Source: Solobacterium sp. | GTDB lineage: Bacteria; Bacillota_I; Bacilli_A; Erysipelotrichales; Erysipelotrichaceae | NCBI GenBank assembly: GCA_017543025.1 | Contig: JAFYGX010000206.1 | Span: 1 to 19,577, forward strand | Direction of reading: 5' to 3' | DNA: 19,577 nucleotides | Shown here: piece after piece, positions 1 to 7,666 of the stretch | How positions within the stretch are numbered: position 1 is the stretch's first letter | Layout: each line of letters starts with the position of its first letter | The notes under the pieces: generated by a model | The model's input: the letters and a program-made list of their open reading frames with translations, nothing else | Told to the model about the DNA's origin: nothing | Database searches by the model: none | Translations under genes and position numbers: made by a program

Positions 1-176
1 CTGCTGTTAGGGGATGATGGGATATATGTCTCTTCGGAGTATATGTCTGTACATTCTGCTGTATCGGCTGTCGGGTAGTCCGAAGCACACAAGCTTTGGA
101 AGCTCCATCTGATTCTTTGGATCAGGTGGAGAGGATTCACTCGGCAGGCTGAAATATAGTTCAGAGGTACAGGTTA
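1..176. other. Left-edge region with no assigned gene
   Basis: No gene can be assigned. On the plus strand, frame 1 is open from the window edge to a TAG at 76-78 (25 codons), which could be the tail of a truncated upstream gene but is too short to judge. An inverted repeat at 105-113 and 121-129 (CCATCTGAT / ATCAGGTGG, one G-U pair, 7-nt loop) could form a hairpin. It is not followed by a T-run, so it is not a clear terminator. No convincing promoter for the next gene was found. Confidence 0.3.
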
Positions 177-620
177 ATGAATGAAACGACAGAGAACAGA
201 AGCCTTCGGGAGTGGGTAATCCATTTTTACACAGAGGCGGGATATAACTGTTCAGAAACATTGATTCACGCAGGCAATGCATATTATCATCTCGGCCTGC
301 ATGAAGAAGATATGAAAATGATGGCATGTTTTGGCGGAGGAATGTATTCCGGCATTACCTGCGGTGCGCTGATCAGCAGTACAGCAGTGCTCTCAAAGTG
401 TCTGACCGGCGAAAAGGCGCACGATAACCTGGCGGAAATACGTCCCGTGATACAGTCAAATGTCCGCCGGTTCAGAGAGCTGCTCGGCGGAACGGACTGC
501 GCAAAGGTAAAGCCGCTCCATTACTCGAAGGAAGAAAAATGTCTTCAGACTGTTCTGCTTGGCGCACAGGCGCTGCAGGAGACGATGAATGAGTATCATC
601 TGAACGAAAACAGAACTTGA
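177..620 (+). CDS. C_GCAxxG_C_C family redox-type protein
   Basis: A 147-residue cytosolic protein of the C_GCAxxG_C_C family, whose members are small Cys-rich proteins often presumed to be redox-active or metal-binding. Visible features are the early GYNCSE motif (Cys25), a glycine-rich FGGGM segment followed by the CGAL motif (Cys62), and later Cys75, Cys108 (DCAKV) and Cys122 (KCLQTV). Cys51, just before the glycine-rich loop, adds a sixth cysteine. No signal peptide or membrane segment is seen. The ATG at 177 has AGAGG at 163-167 as a probable ribosome binding site. The gene stands alone: 182 bases separate it from the next gene, and a weak terminator-like hairpin follows. The substrate or electron partner cannot be told from sequence. 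Family assignment is fairly secure; function is not. Confidence 0.85.
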   Translation: MNETTENRSLREWVIHFYTEAGYNCSETLIHAGNAYYHLGLHEEDMKMMACFGGGMYSGITCGALISSTAVLSKCLTGEKAHDNLAEIRPVIQSNVRRFRELLGGTDCAKVKPLHYSKEEKCLQTVLLGAQALQETMNEYHLNENRT

Positions 621-641
621 ACCAGCCTCTGTAATTCCCTG

Positions 642-670
642 TTTTCTGAAGACACAGAAGATTTCCTTTC
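642..670 (+). terminator. Weak possible terminator after the C_GCAxxG gene
   Basis: TTTTCTG (642-648) and CAGAAGA (655-661) form a 7-bp stem with one G-U pair and a 6-nt loop. It is followed by TTTCCTTTC. The stem is AT-rich and weak, so this is only a candidate. Confidence 0.3.
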
Positions 671-767
671 AGATAACCTGAATGGGACAGTTGCTGTCAG
701 CCTTCGGGCAGAGTTATGAAGGAAGAAGAATTCACGGAATTTGGGCGACGGAACTATCTGTCGGATT

Positions 768-773
768 TATAAT
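768..773 (+). promoter_or_regulatory. Possible -10 box for the DUF937 gene
   Basis: A perfect TATAAT lies 30 bases before the ATG at 803. No good -35 box is found at the normal distance: TTGGGC at 741-746 would need a 21-nt spacer. Support is therefore weak. Confidence 0.3.
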
Positions 774-802
774 GAATCATATAAATAAATGAGGAGGAAT
801 CT

Positions 803-1744
803 ATGAATCTGTTATCATTACTGCTTACATCCATGCTTTCAGAGGAGGCGATTAAGAATATCGCAAAGGTGACCGGACTTTCCACTGCACAGGTCAGAAG
901 AATTGTTCCGCTGGCTGTTCCGATGTTGCTGAGATATCTTACAAATAACGCTTCTTCAAAAGAAGGCGCGGATTCTCTGCTGGGGGCACTGAAGGACCAT
1001 AACGATGACCGGACAATTGCGGAGCAGCTTCTGAAATCGGACGAAGCGGACGGAGAGAAAATTCTCGGACATATTTTCGGCTCCGGCAGTAATTCCGTTA
1101 TCGGTAAACTCGCCAGAATGACCGGACTGACAGCCGATCAGACAAAGATCGTACTGGCTGTACTCGCTCCGGTAATCCTGTCCTCGCTTTATTCGGCACT
1201 GACGTCTTCCGGAAAGAAAGCGAAGAAGACCGGCAAATCCAATTATGATCTGACCCCGTTGATCGGTATGTTTATGGGGAAGGAAATTGCTAAATCAAAG
1301 GACTACAATCTGAGCGGGCTTGAACTGATCGGCAATCTTCTTTTACAGGAGAAGGAGGAAAAGAAATCTTCCTCCAAGAAGGAAGAATCCAAAGCTGCAG
1401 AAGCGCTGCTTGGCACTCTTCTTACCTCAGAAAAAGAAGGAAAGAAATCTTCCTCTAAGAAAGAAGAAGCCAAGGCTGCAGAAGCGCTGCTTGGCACTCT
1501 TCTTACCTCAGAAAAAGAAGGAAAGAAATCTTCCTCCAAGAAGGAAGAAGCCAAGGCTGCAGAAGCGCTGCTTGGCGGACTGCTTGGGGCAGATGATAAG
1601 AAGAAGAAAAAGAAAGAGAAAGATTCTGAGGTTATTGGCCTGCTTGGCTCTCTGCTTGGTGAAGGAGCCGGTGCGAAGGATACGACAGAAGAAATGGTGG
1701 ACGGCAGCGAACTGCTCGCCCTTCTTGAAGCGCTCGGGAAATAA
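803..1744 (+). CDS. DUF937 protein with Lys/Glu-rich repeat tail
   Basis: A 313-residue protein with an N-terminal DUF937 domain (about residues 1-135), a family of unknown function. The domain shows two related helical halves, each with a TGL(S/T)-A-Q/D segment followed by hydrophobic helices (around residues 24-45 and 106-131). After a Lys-rich linker the tail holds three 27-residue repeats (residues 183-263) in which charged K/E/S stretches alternate with a hydrophobic AAEALLGTLL segment. A run of lysines follows, then two more LLG-type motifs near the end. There is no signal peptide, so the protein is probably cytosolic. GGAGG at 793-797 sits 5 nt before the ATG, and a terminator follows the stop, so the gene is probably monocistronic. 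The repeats suggest an amphipathic helical or self-associating tail; that is inference. Confidence 0.85.
   Translation: MNLLSLLLTSMLSEEAIKNIAKVTGLSTAQVRRIVPLAVPMLLRYLTNNASSKEGADSLLGALKDHNDDRTIAEQLLKSDEADGEKILGHIFGSGSNSVIGKLARMTGLTADQTKIVLAVLAPVILSSLYSALTSSGKKAKKTGKSNYDLTPLIGMFMGKEIAKSKDYNLSGLELIGNLLLQEKEEKKSSSKKEESKAAEALLGTLLTSEKEGKKSSSKKEEAKAAEALLGTLLTSEKEGKKSSSKKEEAKAAEALLGGLLGADDKKKKKKEKDSEVIGLLGSLLGEGAGAKDTTEEMVDGSELLALLEALGK
1349..1591 (+). repeat. Three tandem 81-bp in-frame repeats
   Basis: Three copies of 81 bp (1349-1429, 1430-1510, 1511-1591) encode a 27-residue unit beginning EKE(E/G)KKSSSKKEE and ending with LLG(T/G)LL. Copies two and three are nearly identical, differing by a few synonymous changes and the final residues. 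This indicates recent tandem duplication within the DUF937 gene. Confidence 0.9.
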
Positions 1745-1760
1745 TGGATCGACAGACGGT

Positions 1761-1788
1761 ACGGCTGCGGTTGTGCCGTTTTTCTTTT
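1761..1788 (+). terminator. Terminator of the DUF937 gene
   Basis: ACGGC (1761-1765) and GCCGT (1775-1779) form a short 5-bp stem, followed by TTTTTCTTTT. It lies 17 bases after the stop codon. The stem is short but the T-run is good. Confidence 0.55.
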
Positions 1789-1800
1789 GCGTGCAGGCTG

Positions 1801-1833
1801 AAACGAAAAGCAGCACAGATGGGACTGTGCTGC
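1801..1833 (-). terminator. Rho-independent terminator of the GH32 operon
   Basis: GCAGCACAG (1810-1818) and CTGTGCTGC (1825-1833) form a perfect 9-bp GC-rich stem with a 6-nt loop. Read on the minus strand it is followed by TTTTCGTTT. It lies 20 bases past the stop of the last GH32 gene. Confidence 0.85.
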
Positions 1834-1852
1834 CGGATTATGGAGTTATGGA

Positions 1853-3349
1853 TTACCAGTTTGCAGGGTCGAGTGTATAACAGGATACATTCATCAGAAC
1901 GCTTCCGTCACAGAAGAAGGAAACACCTTCAGCGGAAAGATCTGTTGTAATGACAGCGGACATTGCTTTTTCGCCGTCATTGACGAAAATCTCAACGCTG
2001 AAGCGATCGATGATCAGCCGCAGCTTGATTGTACCGCGGTCATGCGGTACAAAGGCTCTTCGCTGGTTGATGATTGCCCGCCGGGTTCCGGAAAATTTCC
2101 GGTCGATCTTGAGTGTTGATTCAAATGGCCGGAAGCTGACACCGGTACGGCATTCTTCGTTCTGGGCAAAACGGACGGCAAACCGCTGATACATCTTTTC
2201 CGGATCTGCTGCTCTCAGCTCAAGCTCCATGTCCAGCATACGGCCGTGAAGTCCTTCAAGCCGGAGATTTCCGTTGGAAACAAGTATATCCCGGTATGTA
2301 ATGTGATTGGTCCGAAGTGCCTCCAGCTCTCTGATCGGCGTCTGATACAGGATGCCGTTTTTTAAATGCAGTTCTCTCGGAAGGCTCATCATACCGAACC
2401 ACGGGGTGGATTTCGTGTGAAGATTGCATGTATCCCAGTTCTGCATCCAGCCGATCATGATACGCCGGCCGTCTTCTGTACGAATTGTCTGCGGGGCATA
2501 GAAATCAATCCCGTAATCCACTGCATGGTCTGCAGTTTCGGTGAATCGTTCGGATGCTTCGTCATACGTGCCGGACAGCCAGAAGGTTCCGTTTCCGTTA
2601 TGATATTCAAATCCTTTCGGCAGCATATCCTGGGCGCTTGCGAGTATGATATGTTCGCCATCCAGTTCAAAGAAATCCGGGCACTCCCACATCAATCCGA
2701 TCCGGTTATCGTTTTCTGCCAGTGTATGCATGAACTTCCAGTGAATCAGATCATCACTGCGGTAAAGCAGAAACCATCCGCCGTGTCCTTTATGTTCATT
2801 CGCCAGTATGCAGCGGAACGAACCGTCCGGCATCTGCCAGATCTTCGGGTCACGGAAGTTGTGAATACTGCCGCCTTCCGGCAGATCTTCTTCTTTGATC
2901 ACCGGGTTGTGTTCAGATTTGGTATAACTCTCTCCGTCTCCGTATGCGATATTCTGTGTCTGAATATCGACTGTATTGCCATCACCGTCCGTATAGCGGA
3001 TTACTCCGGTATACATGAGGAGATGCTGTCCGTCGTTCAGTGTGATTGCGCTGCCGGAGAAGCATCCGTCTCTGTCATACGGATGGTCCGGTGCCATTGC
3101 GGCAGGGAGATACTGCCAGTGGAGCAGGTCTCTGCTTACCGCATGCCCCCAGTGCATCGGGCCCCAGTGGCTGTCATAGGGATGATACTGATAAAACATG
3201 TGATACATTCCGTTGTAAAACGAAAATCCGTTCGGATCATTCATCCATCCGACGCGGGCAGAGAGGTGAAAACCTGGCCGCTCTTCCGGACGGATACGGG
3301 ATTCGTTATCCCATTCATAATGCTGCGCATTACGTAATGCCTGACTCAT
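1853..3349 (-). CDS. GH32 beta-fructosidase (sucrose/sucrose-6-P hydrolase type)
   Basis: A 498-residue glycoside hydrolase family 32 enzyme that should cleave terminal beta-fructosyl bonds, as in sucrose, sucrose-6-phosphate or short fructans. All three GH32 catalytic motifs are present: WMNDPNG with nucleophile Asp38, FRDPK with transition-state stabiliser Asp167, and WECPD with acid/base Glu222. FSGS at 97-100 is also typical. The N-terminal five-bladed propeller is followed by the usual C-terminal beta-sandwich. There is no signal peptide, so it is intracellular. It is the last gene of the operon: its ATG overlaps the stop of the HAD gene (ATGA, 3346-3349), implying translational coupling, and AGAGGTG lies just upstream. 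It resembles the other GH32 of the operon only at motif level, so the two probably have different substrates. The exact substrate cannot be read from sequence. Confidence 0.92.
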   Translation of the reverse strand: MSQALRNAQHYEWDNESRIRPEERPGFHLSARVGWMNDPNGFSFYNGMYHMFYQYHPYDSHWGPMHWGHAVSRDLLHWQYLPAAMAPDHPYDRDGCFSGSAITLNDGQHLLMYTGVIRYTDGDGNTVDIQTQNIAYGDGESYTKSEHNPVIKEEDLPEGGSIHNFRDPKIWQMPDGSFRCILANEHKGHGGWFLLYRSDDLIHWKFMHTLAENDNRIGLMWECPDFFELDGEHIILASAQDMLPKGFEYHNGNGTFWLSGTYDEASERFTETADHAVDYGIDFYAPQTIRTEDGRRIMIGWMQNWDTCNLHTKSTPWFGMMSLPRELHLKNGILYQTPIRELEALRTNHITYRDILVSNGNLRLEGLHGRMLDMELELRAADPEKMYQRFAVRFAQNEECRTGVSFRPFESTLKIDRKFSGTRRAIINQRRAFVPHDRGTIKLRLIIDRFSVEIFVNDGEKAMSAVITTDLSAEGVSFFCDGSVLMNVSCYTLDPANW

Positions 3350-4131
3350 CGTTCGTTCACCTCTTCCTTCATGCTGTGATCCAGCGCATCCACAATTGTA
3401 TCGACGACATAATCTGCCTGTTCCTGAACGATCTTTGGTGCATACGGAAAGGTATAGGATACATCGCTTGCCCGCAGCAGCGGAAGATCGTTTATGGAAT
3501 CACCGATTCCATAAAGCCGGTACGGACCGATTTCTGACTCGAGGTATTCCCGCAGTTTTTCCACTCCTTTCCCTTTGGAACAGCCTTTCGGCGCAATATC
3601 GATCTCGATGACGTTCTGAAATGCTTCGACAGAGTCACCGTATTTTTCATTGATCATCCTGGCATAGCGTTCTGCATCTTTCAGGTCTTCCGTGTGAACG
3701 CTGACCTGATGGATGAGGCCGGCAGGACGGTCATGTACGTCATTGATCACATAATACCTACCGGGGTAATCCATTTCGCTGAAGACGCATATATCGCCTC
3801 CGACATCAAGGGTCAGACGGAATCCTTTCGGCCGGAGTTCCCGGACAAGTTCTTCTGCAATTTTTGGATCGACTCCGCGCTGATAGATTTTTCTGAGGTT
3901 CCTGTCAACAATGTTTGAACCGCTGCTGGTAATAAAGAAATCCGGCTCAATGATTCCGCTGATAAATGGCAGTAATCCTCCGACCTGTCTGCCGGTACAT
4001 AGACCGAACAGATGACCGGCATTCTGATATTCTTTTACTTTCGCGGCATTTGCGGGAGGGAGTTTGTCGGGATCGGGAGCTTTGTAAAAATACAGCGTTC
4101 CGTCAAAATCACTTGCGAATACTTTTTTCAT
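3346..4131 (-). CDS. HAD-superfamily (Cof-type) phosphatase
   Basis: A 261-residue cytosolic HAD hydrolase of the Cof/IIB type, Mg-dependent phosphatases that usually act on sugar phosphates. Motif I is DFDGT (nucleophile Asp8, acid/base Asp10), motif II is CTGR (Thr46), motif III Lys is in SKGKG (about Lys186), and motif IV is GDSIND (Asp211, Asp215). The large cap between motifs II and III fits subclass IIB. A longer reading from 4158 is possible, but the ATG at 4131 is preferred: AAGGAG (4138-4143) sits 6 nt upstream, and this start gives the standard MKKVFASDFDGT beginning. It lies 10 nt after the upstream GH32 stop and overlaps the next GH32 by 4 nt. Its place between two fructosidases suggests it acts on fructose or sucrose phosphates; that is inference. 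Confidence 0.9.
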   Translation of the reverse strand: MKKVFASDFDGTLYFYKAPDPDKLPPANAAKVKEYQNAGHLFGLCTGRQVGGLLPFISGIIEPDFFITSSGSNIVDRNLRKIYQRGVDPKIAEELVRELRPKGFRLTLDVGGDICVFSEMDYPGRYYVINDVHDRPAGLIHQVSVHTEDLKDAERYARMINEKYGDSVEAFQNVIEIDIAPKGCSKGKGVEKLREYLESEIGPYRLYGIGDSINDLPLLRASDVSYTFPYAPKIVQEQADYVVDTIVDALDHSMKEEVNER

Positions 4132-4141
4132 ATCGCTCTCC

Positions 4142-5599
4142 TTATATCGCGAAGTCATCTCTGACGGATGCGCGATAGGTCCAGCATGTGATTTCAGCGT
4201 TTCCGTCCGTCTTCAGAAAACGTTCTGTTTCCTCCGGGTAAAGATGTGTGGTAAAGCAGGCTTCTCCCTGATTGACAAAGAGCTCCACAGAACTGTGATC
4301 AATGAAGAAGCGAAGCTCTCTCAGATCGTTGTCGAGCGGCATATCCAGTAGTTCAAATACGTTCTGATTGAACCGTTTATTCATTCCGGTCCGGTCAGCG
4401 GTAATTGTTTTTGTGCCGGCGCTGTAATGAATCTTCAGTCCGCCTTCGCCGTTCTCCTTTGCAAAGAGGGAAAGATTCAGATCATTGCCGTCTGTTTTTA
4501 CCAGCAGTTCCCCGGCAAACGGGAGTTCTCTGATGTCCTTCTGTTCTGTCTCCCGCAGGGATTCAATGCCGCTGATCGGAGTCTGCAGGAGTCTTCCGTC
4601 TTTGATGCGGAGCTCTCTTGGAAGCGTCATACTGCCTTCCCAGTCTTCCGCTTCGGTCGGGTAATGATTGTCGGGCAGTCCGATCCAGGAGATGATTACC
4701 GCCTTATCCGGGTCTTCAACATTTGCGGCAAGCTGAGCGGCATAGAAGTCGAATCCGAAATCAAGACAGCGGTACGGGCCATCCGGTGTAAAGGTAAGGG
4801 TGTCATAATCCATGCGGCCGATCAGGTAAACATTGTGATTTGTGCTTTCTCCCCGTCCGGGCAGTTTCGTGTACTGCGGTGAGAAAATCAGCAGATCTTT
4901 TCCGCTGATGCGCTGAATGCACGGGCATTCCCACATTCCGCCGAAGTTCTCATATCCGGGCACGTTCAGCTGTCCGGCAAATTTCCATCCCTTCAGAAGT
5001 TCAGCTGATTCGTAGATCAGTACCGTTCCCTTCAGATCCAGTGTCTGGGCTCCGATGAAGATGAAGTACTTCTGTTTTTCTTCGTTCCATACAATTTTCG
5101 GATCACGCTGATGTTCGCTGTAATCCGGATGCGGGCCGAACAGAGGCTGATCCAGTTTTTCCGGTTTTCCGTTCTCTCTGAGCACAGCCGCACAGGTATA
5201 CGGAGTACGCACCCAGTTTTCATCACGATGATTTCCGGTATAGAAGAAATACAGATCCTCGCCATGGACAATTGCGCTTCCAGAGTGATTTCCCCTGTTG
5301 TCAAAATCCCGGTCGGGAGAAAGACCGATACCTTCATTTTTCCATGCGATCAGATCAGGAGAAGATACATGGTACCAGTATTTCAGACCGTGTACCGCAC
5401 CCCATGGACACCATTGATAGAAAAGATGCCAGGTGCCTTTGTACAGTGCAAAGCCGTTCGGATCACTGGACAGACCTGTGACAGGCTGTACATGATATGT
5501 CTGGCGGTAGCGTGATTTCTGAATGCGAAGAAACAGATCTTTGATTTCATCCGGGTGTTTCAGCACACGGTAACGCTCGTCGCGTGTCCATTCTTTCAT
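4142..5599 (-). CDS. GH32 beta-fructosidase, ScrB/SacA-like
   Basis: A 485-residue family 32 hydrolase, first gene of the operon. Motifs: GLSSDPNG with nucleophile Asp46, QRDPK with Asp166, and WECP with acid/base Glu224. The first motif has Ser where most GH32 enzymes have Asn just before the catalytic Asp (NDPNG to SDPNG). The other catalytic residues are intact, so it is probably active. The HVQPVTGL lead-in resembles intracellular sucrose-6-phosphate hydrolases that work after PTS import. No signal peptide is present. GGAGG (5604-5608) lies 4 nt before the ATG. The promoter and a LacI-type operator core sit 45-73 bases upstream. No PTS or ABC transporter gene is nearby, so uptake must be encoded elsewhere. 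The family is certain; the substrate (sucrose-6-phosphate or phosphorylated fructosides) is inferred. Confidence 0.92.
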   Translation of the reverse strand: MKEWTRDERYRVLKHPDEIKDLFLRIQKSRYRQTYHVQPVTGLSSDPNGFALYKGTWHLFYQWCPWGAVHGLKYWYHVSSPDLIAWKNEGIGLSPDRDFDNRGNHSGSAIVHGEDLYFFYTGNHRDENWVRTPYTCAAVLRENGKPEKLDQPLFGPHPDYSEHQRDPKIVWNEEKQKYFIFIGAQTLDLKGTVLIYESAELLKGWKFAGQLNVPGYENFGGMWECPCIQRISGKDLLIFSPQYTKLPGRGESTNHNVYLIGRMDYDTLTFTPDGPYRCLDFGFDFYAAQLAANVEDPDKAVIISWIGLPDNHYPTEAEDWEGSMTLPRELRIKDGRLLQTPISGIESLRETEQKDIRELPFAGELLVKTDGNDLNLSLFAKENGEGGLKIHYSAGTKTITADRTGMNKRFNQNVFELLDMPLDNDLRELRFFIDHSSVELFVNQGEACFTTHLYPEETERFLKTDGNAEITCWTYRASVRDDFAI

Positions 5600-5643
5600 A
5601 GTTCCTCCAAATGTAATTATGTGTATGAGCTGAAGCTGTTTTC

Positions 5644-5672
5644 ATTGTAATCGGTTTGCGCATACTTCACAA
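5644..5672 (-). promoter_or_regulatory. Promoter of the GH32-HAD-GH32 operon
   Basis: On the minus strand, TTGTGA (-35, 5667-5672) and TACAAT (-10, 5644-5649) are separated by exactly 17 nt. The leader to the GH32 ATG at 5599 would be about 38 nt. The spacer carries an operator core (separate entry), which would make the promoter repressible. Confidence 0.65.
5646..5659. promoter_or_regulatory. Candidate LacI/CcpA-family operator
   Basis: The sequence TGTAATCGGTTTGC has a symmetric AAnCGnTT core (5649-5656), the pattern bound by LacI/GalR-family regulators. Outer positions match a CcpA cre site only partly. It lies in the spacer and touches the -10 box of the fructosidase operon promoter, where a bound repressor would block transcription. 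The cognate protein is unknown; the LacI-like gene at 18233 is one candidate. Confidence 0.5.
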
Positions 5673-5700
5673 TGAACGGACGCGGCAGAGTTGCAGAGAG

Positions 5701-5730
5701 TGTACAGACAGTAATGAAACTGCGTATGAT
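5701..5730 (+). promoter_or_regulatory. Possible promoter of the short CAP gene
   Basis: TGTACA (5701-5706) and TATGAT (5725-5730) are separated by 18 nt on the plus strand. This would start transcription about 85 bases before the preferred ATG at 5821. Matches are moderate, so confidence is limited. Confidence 0.4.
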
Positions 5731-5820
5731 TGCCGGCAGCACAAACGGTGATGTAGTAAAATGAAATCATATTCGACTGGCAGTTTTGTTCAGTCGTCAG
5801 GAAAGGGGAATGTACCGATA

Positions 5821-7599
5821 ATGAAACAGAGTTTAAAAAGTGTTTTCGCAGTACTCATGGCATTAGTACTTCTGCTTGCGGCGACTTCAGGGTCGTTTCA
5901 GTATTCTGTAAACGCAGAAGAAGCAGAACAGGAAACGGAAGAAACAGAAGAGCTGCAGGAGGAAACGGAAGAGCTTGAGGAAGCGGAAGAATCGGATGAG
6001 CCGGAAGAACTGCTGATTACCTTTACAGATGCAGCAACCGACAAGAATGCCCTGACATTCTTCCAGTGGCTTTCGGCGAGAACGGATCAGTCTCAGGCAG
6101 TTCGTGATAGTGCTGCCACTGCCGCAAGACTGCTGCAGAATCAGATGACACCGGCAGATATGGCTGCCGGCATCCTGAATGACGGAACTGTTTCCGGCGG
6201 GTCAGTCACGAGGCAGTATTCCGAAATTATTTCCTATACCTCGGATCATATCGGCGCAGAAGGAAGCGCGACAAGCTGGGAGAACTTCAAATATGCACTT
6301 CAGCAGTTACAGCTTGGAAATACCTATCGTGCGAAAGAAAACCTTGCACCGCTCAATGTTTCAAGTGTCATGATGGCAGAAGCTGAGATCAATGCGAATT
6401 ATCAGAGTTCTCTGTCAACAATTGACCATGCCAGCGCATTCCTTTCGCTGGAGAACCTGGCATATTCCTGGTCCTCACAGGGAGCGGGTTCGGAAGCATC
6501 CCTCGGAATCGGTAAACGCAATCCATACGACGGCTGGTACGATATGGAAAAGAGCGTATATGACTATATCATAGCGAAAGGGTGGGACTACAGTAATCTG
6601 ACTATGGAACAGAAACTGGAGATCCAGAATGCCCTGGGTCTCAGAAATATCAGTCAGGTACTGGTTGGACATTATCTCACGCTTACCGATCGTAACGGCG
6701 TACAGAGCAAAACCGGCGGATATGGCTATATCAGCAGTGTTACAACTGACGGATCTTATATTGAGTTCACTGAAAAACAGAGCCATGTGTTCGGCTTCAA
6801 CAGAAGCTATGCCGGAGGAGAAGACGGAATTCCGGTTGCGGCTTATCTGAACCTTGTGGCGGAATTTGAAAACGGGACACCGGCACCTGACCCGACACCG
6901 GCACCTGACCCGACACCGGATCCGGAACCGACTGATGATCCTTCAGGAACAACCGTAAAGATGTACCGGATGTACAATCCGAACAGCGGGGAACATTTCT
7001 ATACCGGAAATGCAAAGGAAAAGGAAATGCTTGTAAATACAGGCTGGAAGGCAGAAGGAGTGGGATTTATCGCACCGAAAAAATCCAATACTCCGATGTA
7101 TCGTCTGTATAACGAGAATGCAGGAGATCACCATTACACATCCAATGCAAAAGAACGTGATCATCTCAAGAGTATTGGCTGGAAGGATGAAGGAATCGGC
7201 TGGTATGCAGATGATGCAAAAGGCGTTGCAATGTACAGATTATATAACCCCAACTGCATCGGGGCCGGATCGCATCACTATACTTCCAATGCACAGGAGA
7301 AAAACCATCTCACCAGTATCGGCTGGAAAGATGAAGGCGTCGGCTTCTACGCAGTGAAGGAAAGCGGAGAACCAACACCTGCTCCGACCATTGCGCCGAC
7401 ACCCGTTCCGACCATGGAACCAACTCCGACTCCCTCTGTGGTTGACGCACCTTATATCGGAAATTCAAATACAAAGAAATTCCATCTTGCATCCTGCAAA
7501 CATGTAAAAGACATTGCAAATGAGCATATGGTTGGGTTCAATGACAGAGAAAGTGCAGTGTCGCAGGGATATATTCCGTGCAAGACATGTAACCCGTAA
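5821..7599 (+). CDS. Exported CAP-domain protein with DUF5648 repeats
   Basis: A 592-residue secreted protein. A Sec signal peptide (residues 1-32, VNA then EE) is followed by a Glu-rich stretch and a CAP/SCP-like region. The four CAP-family active-site residues are present: His203, Glu211 (ENLA), Glu243 (DMEKSVYDY) and His284 (GHY). A Pro/Thr/Asp linker leads to three 45-residue DUF5648 repeats starting at Met381, Met426 and Met471. A second Pro/Thr linker precedes a small C-terminal module with His555, Cys559, Cys587 and Cys590 (FHLASC, PCKTC), resembling the Ada-type zinc-binding domain found at the ends of some Firmicutes exported proteins. An upstream in-frame ATG at 5761 would add 20 residues, but 5821 is preferred because it gives a normal signal peptide, with AGGGG 12 nt upstream. 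Role: probably surface or secreted; the activity of bacterial CAP domains is mostly unknown. It is a paralogue of the giant gene at 8624. Confidence 0.88.
   Translation: MKQSLKSVFAVLMALVLLLAATSGSFQYSVNAEEAEQETEETEELQEETEELEEAEESDEPEELLITFTDAATDKNALTFFQWLSARTDQSQAVRDSAATAARLLQNQMTPADMAAGILNDGTVSGGSVTRQYSEIISYTSDHIGAEGSATSWENFKYALQQLQLGNTYRAKENLAPLNVSSVMMAEAEINANYQSSLSTIDHASAFLSLENLAYSWSSQGAGSEASLGIGKRNPYDGWYDMEKSVYDYIIAKGWDYSNLTMEQKLEIQNALGLRNISQVLVGHYLTLTDRNGVQSKTGGYGYISSVTTDGSYIEFTEKQSHVFGFNRSYAGGEDGIPVAAYLNLVAEFENGTPAPDPTPAPDPTPDPEPTDDPSGTTVKMYRMYNPNSGEHFYTGNAKEKEMLVNTGWKAEGVGFIAPKKSNTPMYRLYNENAGDHHYTSNAKERDHLKSIGWKDEGIGWYADDAKGVAMYRLYNPNCIGAGSHHYTSNAQEKNHLTSIGWKDEGVGFYAVKESGEPTPAPTIAPTPVPTMEPTPTPSVVDAPYIGNSNTKKFHLASCKHVKDIANEHMVGFNDRESAVSQGYIPCKTCNP
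6961..7360 (+). repeat. Three DUF5648 repeats (135-bp period)
   Basis: Repeats start at 6961, 7096 and 7231, each 45 codons, with the pattern MYR(M/L)YN, G(E/D/S)H(F/H)YT and GW(K)xEG(V/I)G(F/W). They are very similar at DNA level to 16577-16972 in the giant gene, indicating duplication or recombination between the two genes. Confidence 0.88.
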
Positions 7600-7666
7600 A
7601 CATACAAGGCGGTAAACGGCGATCAGCTGTTACGATATTCTGAAAACAGCAAAAATTATAAAACAG

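Noticed and set aside
716..772. Small 18-codon open frame starting MKEEEFTEF upstream of the DUF937 gene
   Set aside because: No convincing ribosome binding site, and it overlaps the candidate -10 box.
1349..1591. Short tandem repeats considered as a CRISPR array
   Set aside because: The 81-bp units are contiguous without unique spacers and keep the reading frame of the DUF937 gene.
2366..3337. Long open frame (323 codons) on the plus strand opposite the GH32 gene
   Set aside because: It is a shadow of the GH32 gene, whose catalytic motifs are clear on the minus strand; no domain or ribosome binding site is seen.
4132..4158. Upstream ATG that would extend the HAD protein by 9 residues
   Set aside because: AAGGAG is ideally placed for the ATG at 4131, and HAD proteins normally begin just before the DxD motif.
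5761..5820. Upstream ATG that would extend the short CAP protein by 20 residues
   Set aside because: It would place a polar segment before the signal peptide and has a weak ribosome binding site; the ATG at 5821 gives a standard signal peptide.
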